Assembly: GCA_023091735.1 (NCBI GenBank)
Contig: JALKBU010000138.1
Span: forward strand, 1-64,000
Direction: 5' to 3'
DNA length: 64,000 bases
DNA from: Trichomonas tenax
Lineage: Eukaryota > Parabasalia > Trichomonadida > Trichomonadidae
Part shown: positions 10,240 to 22,800 of the stretch, one piece after another
How positions within the stretch are numbered: position 1 is the first letter of the stretch
Layout of the letters: each line of letters begins with the position of its first letter
Made by a program: the position numbers and the translations under genes
The notes under the pieces: model-generated
Told to the model about the DNA's origin: nothing
Database searches by the model: none
The model's input: the letters and a program-made list of their open reading frames with translations, nothing else

Positions 10240-11400
10240 TGGAGCAGCTTTTTTATCCAATCATCCCCAAAATCATTTTGGAGTGAATCATTCCCCTCGT
10301 CCAATCAGCAGAAGAATTTCCAGCCTCGTTTGGTGTAGATTTCGATGAAATTATAATCATCGCAATACGAACAAAAACAATATCTATTTGTTGTTACTTC
10401 AAATCTCTTCTAGACTTCAGTAATGGAATGGGTATACAATGACAAATCTCGTTTATCTACGATACGAATTCAAAATTAAAAACCAAAATTTCAAGCAAAA
10501 TTGTGTGTTATTTAGCTTCTGCTGACTGATGCGAGCATGGTTATATGAACATAAAGTAAATATCGTAAAATTATCGAAATTGAAAAGAAATGATGTATTA
10601 GTGTTATAGAAGTAATATGAAAAGGTTTATTTTGAAGAAAAATCAAGGAGAAAAAATTGACACAATCGTAAAAAATTTGAACAAATATCGATTTTAGTTA
10701 GATATATATTATATCATATTGTGGTATAATGTTCTATGTTGCCAAAATTGTAATAACTAAATTTGCGATGTATTATGTAATTATACTATACGTAGAGCAA
10801 TATTTTTGAGTAAATTCGTAAAAAGTATCAAAATTTGATGGTTCTTGACTGTTTTTGTTGTGTTTAGTGATTGTATTTGATGTTGCTCAGTATTTTATGG
10901 GTTTTCCCGATGACTATATTTGAATACAAGTTGGCCAGAAATATATTCAAAATAACAAAATATAAGTGTCAGCATCTCTCTTAATTTTGAATACAAAGTG
11001 ATTAATGAATATTCCCCCTCTTTAAACCAAAAACTGTATATTTCTTATCTACATATGATATAGTATTCATTTGCAATAAATCATTTAAAAGGGCTATTCA
11101 CTGTTATTTTTTGCAAGACCCTCATTAACAATCAAAACCTCAAAATCTTGATAGATAAACGAACTGTTGATGCGGTTTTCACCTGTCATCAAAATCCTCA
11201 GAGATTTGATAGAGTTCTCACAAATCTCAAATTTTCTTTCTTTTCACAAATATTTGATGGACCTCATAGAAAAATATTAATTTTTTCTAAAATTTTCGTA
11301 TAATATCGCTTATAAATATATCGAGATCATATTAAAAAATTATATCGTCGTGAATTGAGAATAAATTAGTCTGGGTATTATTGAAAATTTTTGGAATTTA
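10240..11400. other. Intergenic, upstream of glycerol-3-phosphate dehydrogenase
   Basis: AT-rich, no open frame with recognisable content. Confidence 0.4.
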
Positions 11401-11412
11401 TCACTTCATTTT
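11401..11412 (+). promoter_or_regulatory. Initiator-like element of GPD gene
   Basis: TCACTTCATTTT directly precedes ATG 11413, leaving a leader of at most about a dozen bases if transcription starts at its A. Confidence 0.5.
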
Positions 11413-12459
11413 ATGCCAAAGCAACTCGCTATTATTGGCTCTGGTAACTTCGGCTCCTGCATTGCTCGCCACTGCGCCGAAACAATCAAGAATATGCCCG
11501 AAATGGACCCTATCATCAAGATGTGGGTTTTTGATGAAGTTGTCAATGGTGAATCACTCGTCAAGTACATTAATGAGCATCACGAAAACATCAAGTACCT
11601 CCCAGGATACAAGCTCGGTGACAATGTCGTCGCTGTTCCTGATGTTGAGAGCTGCTGCGATGCAGATTTCTTCATCTTCGTTCTCCCACACCAGTTCCTT
11701 CCATCAACATTGAAGAAGATGGCCCCTCACGTCAAGAAGACAGCTACAGGCTGCCTTTTGACAAAGGGTATCACATTCAAAGATGGAACTATCCAACTCT
11801 TGACAGATACTGTCGAAGAGATCACAGGAATTAAGTGCGGCTCTCTCATGGGTGCTAACATCGCTAACGAAATCGCTCGCGGTGACTTCGTTGAGTCAAC
11901 ACTTGCATTTCCAAACATGCCAGAGAGAGATGAATGGGTTAGGCTGTTCAACTCTCCAAAGTTCCTCATCTCCTGCACAGACGACATTGTTCTCCAACAG
12001 TTGGCAGGCACAATCAAGAACATTATCGCTATCGGTGGTGGTCTTATCGATGGCCTTGAAATGGGTCAGTCAACAAAGGCCGCCATCCTTAGAGAGGGCT
12101 TCCTTGAAGTTTATGAATTCGCCAAGTGGATGTTCCCGAACCGCGGTGTTTCACTCCAGACAATGGTTGAATCATGCGGCTTCGGTGATATCGTCGCTTC
12201 ATCATATGGTGGCCGTAATAGAAAGTGCGCTGAGTACTTTGTAAAGACTGGAAAGCCATTCCAGCAGTGCGAAGCTGAATTACTCAACGGCCAGAAGCTT
12301 CAGGGCACTCTCGCTGCCTCTGAGGTCTTCAACATCCTTAAGTTGAGAAAGGCTTGCAGGCAGTTCCCACTCTTCTCAACAATCGCTTTGATTATCAATG
12401 GAAAGCTTCCAGCAGCTGAAATCATCGACTACAAGGGCAAGCACCTTGATAATCTATAA
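11413..12459 (+). CDS. GPD1: NAD-dependent glycerol-3-phosphate dehydrogenase
   Basis: A 348-residue enzyme that interconverts dihydroxyacetone phosphate and sn-glycerol 3-phosphate using NAD(H). It balances glycolytic NADH and supplies glycerol or lipid backbones. The N-terminal Rossmann fold shows GSGNFGS (residues 9-15). The family segments KYLPGYKLG, LPHQFL, TKGI, GANIANEIARGDFVE and GTIKNIIAIGGGLIDG with QSTKAA follow in the expected order. The length is nearly identical to eukaryotic cytosolic GPD1 (about 349). No targeting peptide is obvious. An Inr-like element precedes the ATG. Codon use is C-rich at third positions, which fits an abundant metabolic enzyme. Identification is firm. 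Confidence 0.97.
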   Translation: MPKQLAIIGSGNFGSCIARHCAETIKNMPEMDPIIKMWVFDEVVNGESLVKYINEHHENIKYLPGYKLGDNVVAVPDVESCCDADFFIFVLPHQFLPSTLKKMAPHVKKTATGCLLTKGITFKDGTIQLLTDTVEEITGIKCGSLMGANIANEIARGDFVESTLAFPNMPERDEWVRLFNSPKFLISCTDDIVLQQLAGTIKNIIAIGGGLIDGLEMGQSTKAAILREGFLEVYEFAKWMFPNRGVSLQTMVESCGFGDIVASSYGGRNRKCAEYFVKTGKPFQQCEAELLNGQKLQGTLAASEVFNILKLRKACRQFPLFSTIALIINGKLPAAEIIDYKGKHLDNL

Positions 12460-13140
12460 TTTCTATCCAAACTGGTTTTTTTCTTGATGTAAATTCAGAA
12501 TATTAATTAATTTGTTAATTTTTAACTCTTTTTCAGCAGTCACATCTATCTAAATCGTTTTAATCATCTTTGCTCTACTGTTTTATCAATGAGAATTTGA
12601 AATTTGCTAATGATTATTGATTGATAACCGTGACTTTATCAATAATCAAAACTTAGTTTCTTCATTGGATAATTTAAATGCTATAGATAATTTTGAGTAT
12701 TTTTTCAAGTTGCCGAAAAACGATTGTCAATAGTCATCAACGAATAGAAAAGATTCATTTTATTTGAACGTATTAAAGAAAATATAGATGCAGTGATGTG
12801 TCATTTCCTGTTTGATCAATTAATTTTGGTTTGATAAACAGTTTTCAAGTAAAATTTTGCTTCTTGACACTAAAAAGATTTTTGACATGTAAAAGTTTTA
12901 AAAATTAGTAAATATGACATGTAAATCACAATATTTAAAATTACGTTTCTAGCGATAATGATTCAGTAAAATCGATTTTAATTTTAATAAATAATTATAT
13001 AATAATATATAGATATCGATAGTATTTGTTAAAACACTCAAAAACTAAGAAGTGAAATTAACAAATTCAACAAATAAGGTTCCGATGATTATTTCTCTCT
13101 CAAAAATTTCGCTAAAATTTATTGTCAAAGTTTTTTATAA
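12460..13140. promoter_or_regulatory. Upstream region of LRR gene with paired motif
   Basis: Contains TGACATGTAAA twice in the same orientation, at 12883-12893 and 12915-12925, centre spacing 32 bases. They lie 216-258 bases upstream of the LRR gene ATG. The remainder is AT-rich with no open frame. Confidence 0.45.
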
Positions 13141-15648
13141 ATGCAAATTCCTCCAAATTTCGATTACCACTTAAGTCCTGCAGAGCAAAAGGCTGTAGAG
13201 AGGACCGTTCCCCTCCACCAGGCCAAAATTCATCTTGCTTTTCGTGCATTAATAACTTACGAAAATAAAGTCTACGATAATGCTGCCATTGCTTTATCAG
13301 AGCACATGATCACGGTCTGCGTACCTGGATTTTTAAGGTATTCGCTGAAATATCTCATTGATTTCCACTTATTTAAGATAAAATCAGTTTCTACTTTAGA
13401 TGACCGAACAGCTGTTATTGAATTCGATGATATGTCACTCACAGTCTGCACTCCTGTGTGTATGAAGTTTGTAAGAAACATTCTCAGAAATTTTTTACTT
13501 TCTAATCCTTCTCTCCCAGCATCAATGCGATTTAAGTTCACTTGCCACGATCCTTCGTACTTTCCACCATTCAAACCCAACCTATCTCCATCACAAATAT
13601 TCCAATTTACTTATAACGCATATTGCTCGTATTTTGACACTTCATATTATCACGAAATACCAATGTTCTACCACAGAATGCTGACATCGGGAAATTGCAT
13701 CTTCGATCTTTCGAAATTGCCAATTAAAGTTTTAGAATACGGCCTTCAAGATTCTGCTGAGTTAAATCCCATAACATCGAGTTTAGTCTATATGCTATTT
13801 ACTTATGGCTTCGTATGCAACAATTTCACAAGACCTGATGTTATTTCTTCGATTGCAACAATCATCGCGCGAAACAGCAATTTGCGCATCGTCAAAGTAA
13901 TAGATGCGAGCGCAGAAACAGGCTGTGTACAAATAGCAAACGCAATGATGATAAACGAAAATTGTAATGTTATTTATTGGGATTTCTCAAAGAACCAACT
14001 TACAGACATCGAAGCGTTCTCTGCAGCCCTCGCTTCGTATAATGCACCCGTTAAATCGATCAGATTAAATGACTGTAATCTCTCAGACATCGCAATATCG
14101 ATGTTATTCCAAAGCTTGGCTTCAAACGATTCACTGCATGGAATAGAGGAAATATCATTGCTCGGATCGAGGATAAACGCGTATAACGCTGGACTCTTGA
14201 TAGAGTTTCTCGAAGAAATTGCGTACAATGAAGAAATTGCATTAAAGAGTCTCCATTTAACTAATGTCAGCAATCTCGGCGAAATCATTGCTTTCCTCAG
14301 CAGCAACTCATTCCATATCAAAAAGATATCAATAACAAACACGAATCTATCAGATGTTGGCGATATTCTCGCAGATTTCATTCACGTGCAGACACAGCTC
14401 GTTTCTCTTTCGCTCGATGGATGCAAAATACCGAAAGACGACTTGATGATGTATCTAAACGCCATCGGAATCAATGAGAACATAAAAGAGATCGATCTCT
14501 CACTCGCTGACATCACATACGGAGGCGATGACTTCGAAGAAATTATTTCATTCCTGTCTGAGAAAATTCCATTAAAGATTCACTCACTGAACCTCGATGG
14601 GTGTCGATTGGGTGTTGACAACTTAAGATCTTTCGTCACAAAAGCAATTGATTTCGTGAGACTGAAGAAACTCTCAATTTCGAGAAATTTCAAACAAGGA
14701 ACGCCAGACATTTCTTATGAGCTGGCGCAGATCGCAAGCATCAAGACTCTGGAATCAATAGTCATCAGAGGTGACGAGCAGCATGGACTTGGTGATGACT
14801 TAATACAGTTAATTTGCGCATTAAGGATCTCGAATGTCAAAAGTGTTGACTTCAGCCACAATGGTATCGGTAACATAGGACTCAGAGCTCTCACAAACCT
14901 TGCACTCAGCTGCACGAACATAGAATCGGTGATATGCGATGGCGCGCACCCTTCAGATTTCGACGAAGTTGCTCTGTTCGTTGACGCTCTTTCTTGCGAT
15001 GGCACCATTTTGTTTGCGCCACTTCCTGTCGAAGACATCTACGACACGATTGTTGGAGAGGATGAGTTGACTATGAAGAGGCATATAGAGAGAGTCACGG
15101 ACCTTCAAACGAGGCTCGACACGACTTTGAACAAGAACAGAGCGACGAAGGGAATTCATTCTGATCTCACAATGATGGATGATGAAATCTTGAATGATAT
15201 CATCGACAGAGCAACAATAGACTTGGCTGAAAACCTCAACAACTATGAACTGAAGACCCATGCAGCGATCACAAGCGTCGTTGGCCTTCCTCTTCCATTC
15301 GAGCCTAAATCATCGGCAAATAGCGAAAGCGGAAGTGACGCAGACACAGAAAACACGGAGTACGTCAGCGACAAGTTCATGGAGGTCGTCAGGGAGAGTG
15401 GCAGTGAGATAGACGGACTCAAGACGCTGCAGTTCAACTCTTTGCTCATCAGGAGGCCTGAAGCTGTCCAGAGGCTGGGAAAGGCGGTTTCACACTTCGC
15501 GTATGATGAATCAAGCGACAGCTACGACGAGGAAGACGGGGACCTCCCGAAACCATCGGAATTCGATCCAGATAATGCAGATGATAATGAAAAAGAGGAA
15601 GAGAACACAGATGAGGAAGGAATAGAGATCGTAGAAGTCGATGAATAA
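13141..15648 (+). CDS. CARMIL-type leucine-rich-repeat protein
   Basis: An 835-residue protein. Residues of about 10-130 look like the PH-like domain that begins CARMIL proteins (beta-rich, ending in a helix). Residues of about 210-630 hold ribonuclease-inhibitor-type leucine-rich repeats (for example KSIRLNDCNLSD, VSLSLDGCKIPKDD, KSVDFSHNGIGN). The last 190 residues are charged and acidic, ending in a Glu/Asp tract. CARMIL proteins bind the plasma membrane and regulate actin capping protein. The typical capping-protein-interaction motif was not found by eye, so the tail is divergent or functionally different. It is shorter than animal CARMIL1. Two TGACATGTAAA motifs lie about 230 bases upstream. 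Other RNI-type LRR proteins remain possible. Confidence 0.7.
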   Translation: MQIPPNFDYHLSPAEQKAVERTVPLHQAKIHLAFRALITYENKVYDNAAIALSEHMITVCVPGFLRYSLKYLIDFHLFKIKSVSTLDDRTAVIEFDDMSLTVCTPVCMKFVRNILRNFLLSNPSLPASMRFKFTCHDPSYFPPFKPNLSPSQIFQFTYNAYCSYFDTSYYHEIPMFYHRMLTSGNCIFDLSKLPIKVLEYGLQDSAELNPITSSLVYMLFTYGFVCNNFTRPDVISSIATIIARNSNLRIVKVIDASAETGCVQIANAMMINENCNVIYWDFSKNQLTDIEAFSAALASYNAPVKSIRLNDCNLSDIAISMLFQSLASNDSLHGIEEISLLGSRINAYNAGLLIEFLEEIAYNEEIALKSLHLTNVSNLGEIIAFLSSNSFHIKKISITNTNLSDVGDILADFIHVQTQLVSLSLDGCKIPKDDLMMYLNAIGINENIKEIDLSLADITYGGDDFEEIISFLSEKIPLKIHSLNLDGCRLGVDNLRSFVTKAIDFVRLKKLSISRNFKQGTPDISYELAQIASIKTLESIVIRGDEQHGLGDDLIQLICALRISNVKSVDFSHNGIGNIGLRALTNLALSCTNIESVICDGAHPSDFDEVALFVDALSCDGTILFAPLPVEDIYDTIVGEDELTMKRHIERVTDLQTRLDTTLNKNRATKGIHSDLTMMDDEILNDIIDRATIDLAENLNNYELKTHAAITSVVGLPLPFEPKSSANSESGSDADTENTEYVSDKFMEVVRESGSEIDGLKTLQFNSLLIRRPEAVQRLGKAVSHFAYDESSDSYDEEDGDLPKPSEFDPDNADDNEKEEENTDEEGIEIVEVDE

Positions 15649-17607
15649 TTGTATATTTTGTTGTTATGATAAATATCAATTTGTATGAATATAATTAACA
15701 CGAAACATAATGAAACAAGGGTTGGGTTGGGTTATTCCATCAATTGTTTACATAATGGATTATATAACGAATGGAAAAATCGAATTTTCAAGGCGCATAT
15801 AATCTGGCAAAGTTAAAAAAGTGAAGATTTGGCAAAAATTAATATAGGAAATATGTTAGTTTCAGTACCACCAGAACTGTGAACGGTGTGGCCCTTAATA
15901 TGAAAAGATCTTTCCACCATAAGAGGTCGGGTGTCAAATTTGTTTCTGGGTTAAATTTTTAACGCACAAATCATGTTGCAGTGAAAACTCAATAGGGACT
16001 GCACAGTTGACTTCTACCCCAATCAAGTGTAAGCCAAGATCTCAGAGAATTAGTTCAATGCGGAGAAAGTGCCAGAAGCTTTCGTTTCTGAAACAATTTT
16101 TTTCGATTTAATCTGACTATCAAAAATTCGTCACAAACAACTACCACAATGATTCAGAAGGTCTGGCAATTTCATATTCATGCAGAAACATATACCAAAA
16201 AAATTGAATATATTATCTTTTTCTACATAAGACGAAATTGCTTCAAATCTCCTTCGTTGCTTACATTCTAGTCTGGCTTTACATTGATGTTAGTTCCACC
16301 GAATAATTATCACTCATTTTTTAGTTAGCCGTTAAAGTCATTTGGAAATTTCCGAAACAAAGCTCATGTATACCATGCTATTAATTGCTACAAGTTCTGG
16401 TCCCATAAATCGAGTTAGAAGGAAGTCAAACTCATATTAACGGATATTGAATTTTTTCGAAGTATGTTGATTTTCGAAACTATATACCAGAACTTTACGC
16501 TTACTGTCTTGCGATTGTATTTACATTGATATTATCTTGTTTTCTTATTTTTTAAATTTTAGGTCCTACATAAATCACATGTTTTGCTCTATTGTTATTC
16601 TCACTTATTTTACATCATGCCAGGCATCATACTACCAGCATCCTTTCGTCATTATGATTCGTGGCGTGATCCTCAACTTGAACCACCTGAAAATGGTATA
16701 ATCCTACCACAAATAAATGTTTAAATTACACTATAGTAAATAGTATTGTTTATTGTTGATTATCTCGTTTAATATATAATGTTTAGCTAATTTAGAAATA
16801 GAATTTTATTAATCTAGAGTAAATTTCATTGTTTTATAGATGATATATACTAAGTATGTATTATATATTCAAATGGCTTATTTATTATTGGCTTATCTTC
16901 GATATTCGTTCCAAAAAAATCAAATTAAATAAAAATTCAAGAAAAAAATGTCTGCTGAACGTATTCAATATTTGTGTTCCTTTTTTGCAGAAATAGGTGA
17001 AATATATTTTTTGGCACCCTTATAAAAATGATCATGTATGTATATAGTATCTATGCTTCGAATATTGGGCAAAACCATCTATTTTTGGTTTGACGCCTTA
17101 CCTCTGGTGCATACGTACCTGATGGTTCTTCATCGAGAATGGTAGCCCAGATCTCCTCTTCCTGTGACAATGCTAAGAAGGAAAGAGCGAAAAACATCAA
17201 AAGAAAAAAATAAATTTTGTTTTTGAATGTGTCCTTTCTGGCATTGGTCTTTCAATTTTGTCCGCAAATTTGTGAAAGTTCTCAAAATATCAATGTCACA
17301 TATGTTCCTGAAACTACAACAATGCATTTTTGAGATTTTTGATTTGAAAACTGAATAATTCAATGATGTCGTTCTTGTAATTATATACTATTTGAAGATA
17401 TATAATATTAGCGGACTTTCTCTCAAAATTTCACTATTTTGCATTTTCCGCTTCTCCATACTATATCATGATCAATTGACCTTACATATGTTTGTTGTCA
17501 ACTTCCACAAAATCTCTCAATTTTCAAAAATTGATGAAAATAATATTTAAAAATTGCCCTGTGATATAATATAGCCTGTAAAAATATTGTCACTTTTACA
17601 AGTTTTC
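15649..17607. other. Long intergenic region with relics
   Basis: No substantial gene. A possible 35-codon reading frame is at 16617-16724. A GGGTTGGGTTGGG stretch near 15718 is the only GC-richer patch. The open frame on the minus strand at 17130-17363 has no recognisable feature. Confidence 0.4.
16617..16724 (+). CDS. Possible small 35-residue protein
   Basis: Frame starting MPGIILPASFRHYDSWRDPQ and ending ...LPQINV. It is preceded by TCACTTATTTTA 5 bases from the ATG, which resembles the initiator element seen at other genes here. The sequence contains many Pro residues and no low-complexity runs. It could be a genuine microprotein, the 5' end of a decayed gene, or chance. No family is recognised. 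Confidence 0.2.
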   Translation: MPGIILPASFRHYDSWRDPQLEPPENGIILPQINV

Positions 17608-17844
17608 AATTGTTCATACAGTTACTATGAAAAATTGCCTAAAAATGCGATTGAGCACATTGGATTAGACCCAAAAAACTTCGGAACCCATTCAATGTGC
17701 CGTGGTGCAGCAACAACAGCCAACAAAAAATGTGTTGACAATGCGAGTATAAAAGCCATGGGGCGTTGGAATTCCTCGTGCTTCTTTCGCTATCTTGAAA
17801 CAGATATTCAAGAATCTGCTGAACTTATTTCTCAATTAATTTAA
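17608..17844 (+). pseudogene. Tyrosine recombinase C-terminal fragment
   Basis: The last 80 or so residues of a tyrosine recombinase (integrase). GTHSMCRGAATTA matches the H-x-x-R box, IKAMGRWNSSCFFRYLE matches the GRW-H/S segment, and the Tyr in FFRYLE is at the expected catalytic position. The combination G-x-HS-x-RRG-AAT...GRW-S is typical of eukaryotic Crypton, DIRS/Ngaro-like integrases. The second Arg of the usual RRG is Cys here. No ATG lies upstream in frame and no N-terminal half or first catalytic Arg is visible, so this is a truncated relic. Confidence 0.75.
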
Positions 17845-19865
17845 AAGTTATTTATACAAATTTACACCCTAAAAATTAATTTTTTTTTCCAAAAGGTGTT
17901 TACACTCCTTCCGCCCAGCCAATTTGTCCCGTGCTCATAGAGTAGATACTAGACATCATATATAGTGTCCCTACGGAAATAGAAAGAATGGTACTGTAAA
18001 TTGACAAACTTTCGTGAAGCTGAAAAGCTCATTTTTTAGCGATACAAAAAAAATATTAGTGAAAAATCTAAAATCTCAATTTTTGCACTTCAAGAAGGAT
18101 TTCACGTGTTTTAAATCGACAGATTCAACTAACAATACATATAAGATGTTTTATCCATATAAATTTTGTGAAACTCCTGAATCTTATCGTTAATAGAAGA
18201 TATTATGTCCTGTTTTAAAAAGTTTATGCAAATTCACGCTCACCTACATTTTCCTCTTAGTTGTATTAACAATAAAGCGTATAATAACAAAGTATTTACA
18301 AATGAACAAAATAATATTCAGATTTGGAATAGATTTGGCCTCTTCATCGTCTTCTTCTGATTTTCTATCCTCATTTAGATGACTATGTCTGTATTCGGCG
18401 ATAATTTGTAGATATTTCGATGCCTGATCATGCTTCCACCTTGAGAAACTTTGAATCATGCTGCGACATCGGAAATATAATCGGATAATGTTGCGTGAAT
18501 TATATGTTTTGTTGCGTCAAATGATTTGCTTGCCGAGAAATCGTCTCGACATTTGATAAATGTAGGTACAGAGGAGCGTTTTACTGATAGCTAGACTCAA
18601 TAATAGAAGGAAGTGGACTGTGTTATGATGGCCAGTCCATGCTGCTCTTGTTTCAAGTAAAAAATGTAATTCTGACAAATTGTGCGATATTTTTGCATTA
18701 CAAAATGATTTCCTTCATATAATAACAGTGAATATATGAAATACAAGTGTGTCTTCAACTAAGTTTAATGTCAGAAAACATCTATTCCAACTAGGAAATA
18801 ATTCGAAATTTTCATTGAGAGTTAATTCATAAATTTCACTGCATCAAATATTGTTGTATTGCAAATGTAGTCGAATCGCATAGTTGACATCTCAAGAATA
18901 AAATGTTGATATTTTGAAATCATTCAAATTACAGTAACTTCCGCTAATATTCATATATGATAGTAAGAAAGTGAAGCCTTAATTATCTTTTCAATACTGT
19001 TAAGATTGGCTGGGTAGATTTTTCTGGATGAAATATCGGAAATGAATTGGATTGTTTGAGTGTATAAATACAACCTCCATGGTAACAGAGGTATACGTAA
19101 GAAGTTTGAGTGAATTTAGACATCTTTTTGAAAAACACAATAATTATCCAGGATGAAAGGAATTTCCTGCAACATTATGAGGCTGATATGCTTACATCCA
19201 TAGTTTTCTTTATCATCATGACACAGAAGTCCATGAATGGTTCGTCAATAGCGAGTTAAGTAAGGAGAAAGACACTCGAAAAATCAAACAGGGTGTCAAA
19301 AAAATAGTGCAAACACCTTTTCCATTAAAAATTTTCGAGGAATTAAATTCTCAAAATTTAATGAAAAATGATTATTTTATTTTTTTTTCAATTCAATATA
19401 TATCTAATCTATTTTCATCTCTAATTTGAATTTTGACAAATAAAATCAAATATGACATGTAAATAAAAATCATCGAATATGTTTTTATTATTAAATTAGT
19501 ATCTCTATACAATGTATAACCGATTTCACTAAAAATTTTCTGCATGTTGATTTTATTTCCTTAATTTACATATTAATCACCATTTTTATTGATTTATCTT
19601 AGATCACATCTTATTCTTAGTATAATATTCAAATATCAGAAAAATTTTAAGCAGATTTCATCACTTGTTCATTATATGCTCCCAAAGATCACATATATTT
19701 GGAAGCAAACTTTTCTAGTTTCAACTATACCGTTCTTCTATTTCTAATTCGATACTTAGATTTTTTATATTAAATTCAACTCATTTCATATAAATGATAA
19801 ATTGTACATCAAATAAATTCAATAAAAAAACTTATTTAATAAATACCAGTGGTTAGTTTTACATA
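17845..19865. other. Intergenic with possible element ends
   Basis: Contains a 16-base inverted pair (17891-17906 and 19306-19321, one mismatch) and one TGACATGTAAA at 19453-19463. A minus-strand open frame at 18244-18459 (IQSFSRWKHDQASKYLQ at the start, then an acidic stretch and a hydrophobic end) faintly recalls an integrase tail but cannot be assigned. Confidence 0.4.
19453..19463 (+). promoter_or_regulatory. TGACATGTAAA motif, 3' of DOCK gene
   Basis: Exact motif in gene-free DNA about 400 bases beyond the 3' end of the DOCK gene. It has no nearby start codon. Confidence 0.3.
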
Positions 19866-22800
19866 TTAATTCTGATTATCTTCTTCCTCCTCGAAATCAG
19901 CATCTTCAGACAGTCCGAGCCATGAAAGGTCGTGGAGCTTTGTGAACGATGGCTGGTCGTAGACATCGAACTCTCCAATGACCTTCTTGCAAAGGTTGAC
20001 CATCTTCATTGTTGCAGCATAGATATTCATGTGGAGGGCCATTGAGCTGTCGTCGATCAAGAAGTGGTGAAGGTTGGATCCCCACTTGAGAGTCTTAAGC
20101 TGATCAATGATGGCTGTCTTGAGTGTCGGCAGGTTGTCTTGGTTGATCTTTTCCTTTGCGAAGTCGTTGTCACCGAAGAACAAGTTCAAGTAGACACCGA
20201 TACCACCGTTAACACCAGCATCAGCAATACCGTTGAGAAGTCTTGTGAGGCACCTCAAATCGTTGGAATCGCACTTGTCGTAGAAGTACTTATCTCTGTA
20301 GAATCTTGAAGCTGTTGTGAGAATCTCGCGGCTCTTTTGCCTCAAGTTTCTGATGGCGACTTCGATTGGAGCGTGTGTCTGGACTGAGCCGACGAGGTGC
20401 AACTCTGTCTGCTTTATGTAGCTCTGGAGTGGGATGTCTGTTGTGAATTCTTCTGTCTGGATGAAGCCTTCAGCGTTTTCGCCGAGACCATCGGATCTCT
20501 TCTTTCTGATTGGGACTTCACTCCTGAATCTGCTGACCTTTGTTGTTGTTCTGACCATGAACTCACTCTGTGGCTCAAGGACGAGATCGATATCGCCATC
20601 GTCGATGACTGGGATGAGGTTGAAGATGTAGATGACTTTGTCTTCCGGTTTGATGTTCTCCGGTGGTTTGGAAACAACCTGAGCACCCTGGAACCAGTTT
20701 GTCATCTGGTTGAGCATTGTGCCGTTGTTGAAGAAGCCGTCTCTCCTGTATACGAAGGTCTTGTTCCTGTAGAATGAGTTGAAGTCGCCGTAGAATCTGA
20801 CGCCAATGAAGTGGTTGAGTGGGATTGGTTCACCGCCGTGATTGATGAGGTCATAAAGCTCCTTCTCTTCGTCAATCAACTTGGCCAAAGCAACGTAGTC
20901 GTAGCTGACAGTTGTGTAGAACTCTCTCAACTGCTGGATGACGGAGATAGCGGACTCGTAGAAGAGTGACTTCTTGAAGTGCTTGATCGCCAAAAGGAGG
21001 CAAGATGCCTTCCTTTCATAAGCAGGCTGTGCTTCCTGGTCGTGGCCCTCTGGCAGCAATGTTGTGTCTGTCCAGGACAACTTTGAAGCTGTGTAAACGA
21101 GCGTTTCGGCGGCTTCAGTGAGGTTCTTCTCGAGGTGGATGTGGAGGTCGTAAAGCATGGATGAGAAGTGGACGAACAACCTAATATCGTTCGCCTTCAA
21201 GCAGGAGTCGAGAATCTCGATCAAGGCCTGAGACTTCTGGTGCTCGTGTTCTGGGTCAGAAGCAATTGTGTTGATATCGTGCATGTAGATGGAGATGCTC
21301 CTTGAACGCTGGAAGAAGGCAACGACAGCTGGCATCGTGGCGCCCTCTGCAGCGGAATCAATAAGCTTAACAATCTCGAGAAGTCTCTCCTTGACTGTCT
21401 GATCGTTGGAGATAGAGTTCAAAGCATCCATGAAAGCGTTACCCGAGTTTTCGAGTGTTTCGACATCTGCTCCCTTCTTGACGTGAGAGAGTGACTGCTT
21501 GTAGTCGGCGTCGACAATGAGTCTGAAGCCTTTAGCAATTTCATCGCGTGTGCCTTTATCGTCAGTGAGAATGTAAAAGTGGAAGAATGGGACGAAGATA
21601 GATGGAATGAATCTCTGATCTTCTGGGATCAACTTGAGGAGCATAGGAAGTATTTCAGCGAGTGGGTTGAGCTTGAAGACGTATGTGCGCTGGTAAAGGG
21701 CCATATCTGTGGCGTTGAGCTTCTGGCTTCTCTTAAGGAACAACTTGTAGAACGTGTTGATGAAGTCGATGAGATGGACGACATAATTAAGCAAGAACTT
21801 GTAGTTCGGGTTCTTAACGAATGAAAGAATACTCAAGAGAGCCGGAAGTGTGATGAAGAAGTAGTATGGTTTGTCGATCAATGCATCATCTTCCAAGATG
21901 ATTCTGAAGACGCAAAGGATCTTCCAGAAGAAAGCGGCCTTATCCTTCCTCTTCTGCAATGTCTTCTCGAGGACTTTGGCGCCACCATAGTAGATGAGAA
22001 GCAAGATGTAGTATATGTTGGATGATGTGTCAAGCTTCTTTGTCTTGAAGATCTTTTCTAAGTCCTTCTGCTGCCTGTCGTTCAAATCCTGCAAAAGAAT
22101 TTCCTGCTTCGAAGCAAGTAAATCGTGGAGCCTCTGATCATAGAACTCGATTGTCTTGTTGAAGTTTGCCTGCGAGAGTTCTTCTTCTGTCTCTGGGAGC
22201 ATCAGGATCTGCTCTGTGAAGTCCTGGAGCATCAAGATGTCTTCGTCTGGGCTGTCTGAGAAGTGAAGGATAGAGAACAAAAGGCCGACGAGTGATGGAT
22301 AAGTGTCGAATAAGAAGAGGTGTGACTCTGTGCTTGCGAAAGACTCGATCATTGAGTTCAAGACCGTTGTGTGGATCTGTGGGTTGGACAAAGCCTTGAT
22401 AGAGACTGTCTTAAGACGGTTCTGATCTGACCAAGCGTTCCTGATCTTGCAAACTGGCAAAACCATTCCCGCGATGAGCTTTGTTGCTTCCTGGGCTGGG
22501 AAGTGGTCCCAGATGAGGTCGCATAGCAGCTGGTATGAGGAGGCAAGGAAAGGAATTGTTGTGATCAAAGTCTTGTTGGCCTCTGGGAATGAGAACATAG
22601 CTTTGATTTTTTCAGCGAGAGAGCGAAGAGCGTCGACGAAGATGTTAGACTTGCTGTTGTCCTTTGTGCTGTCGTTGGAAAGAGCGATCGAAAGAAGAGA
22701 GAGCTGCAAGTAGTATGGAAGGCAGCGGGCTGGACCTGAAGCCTGCGAGTTGATGTCTGACGATGGTGGGTTCTGCTCATCTATCATTGGGATGTTCTCA

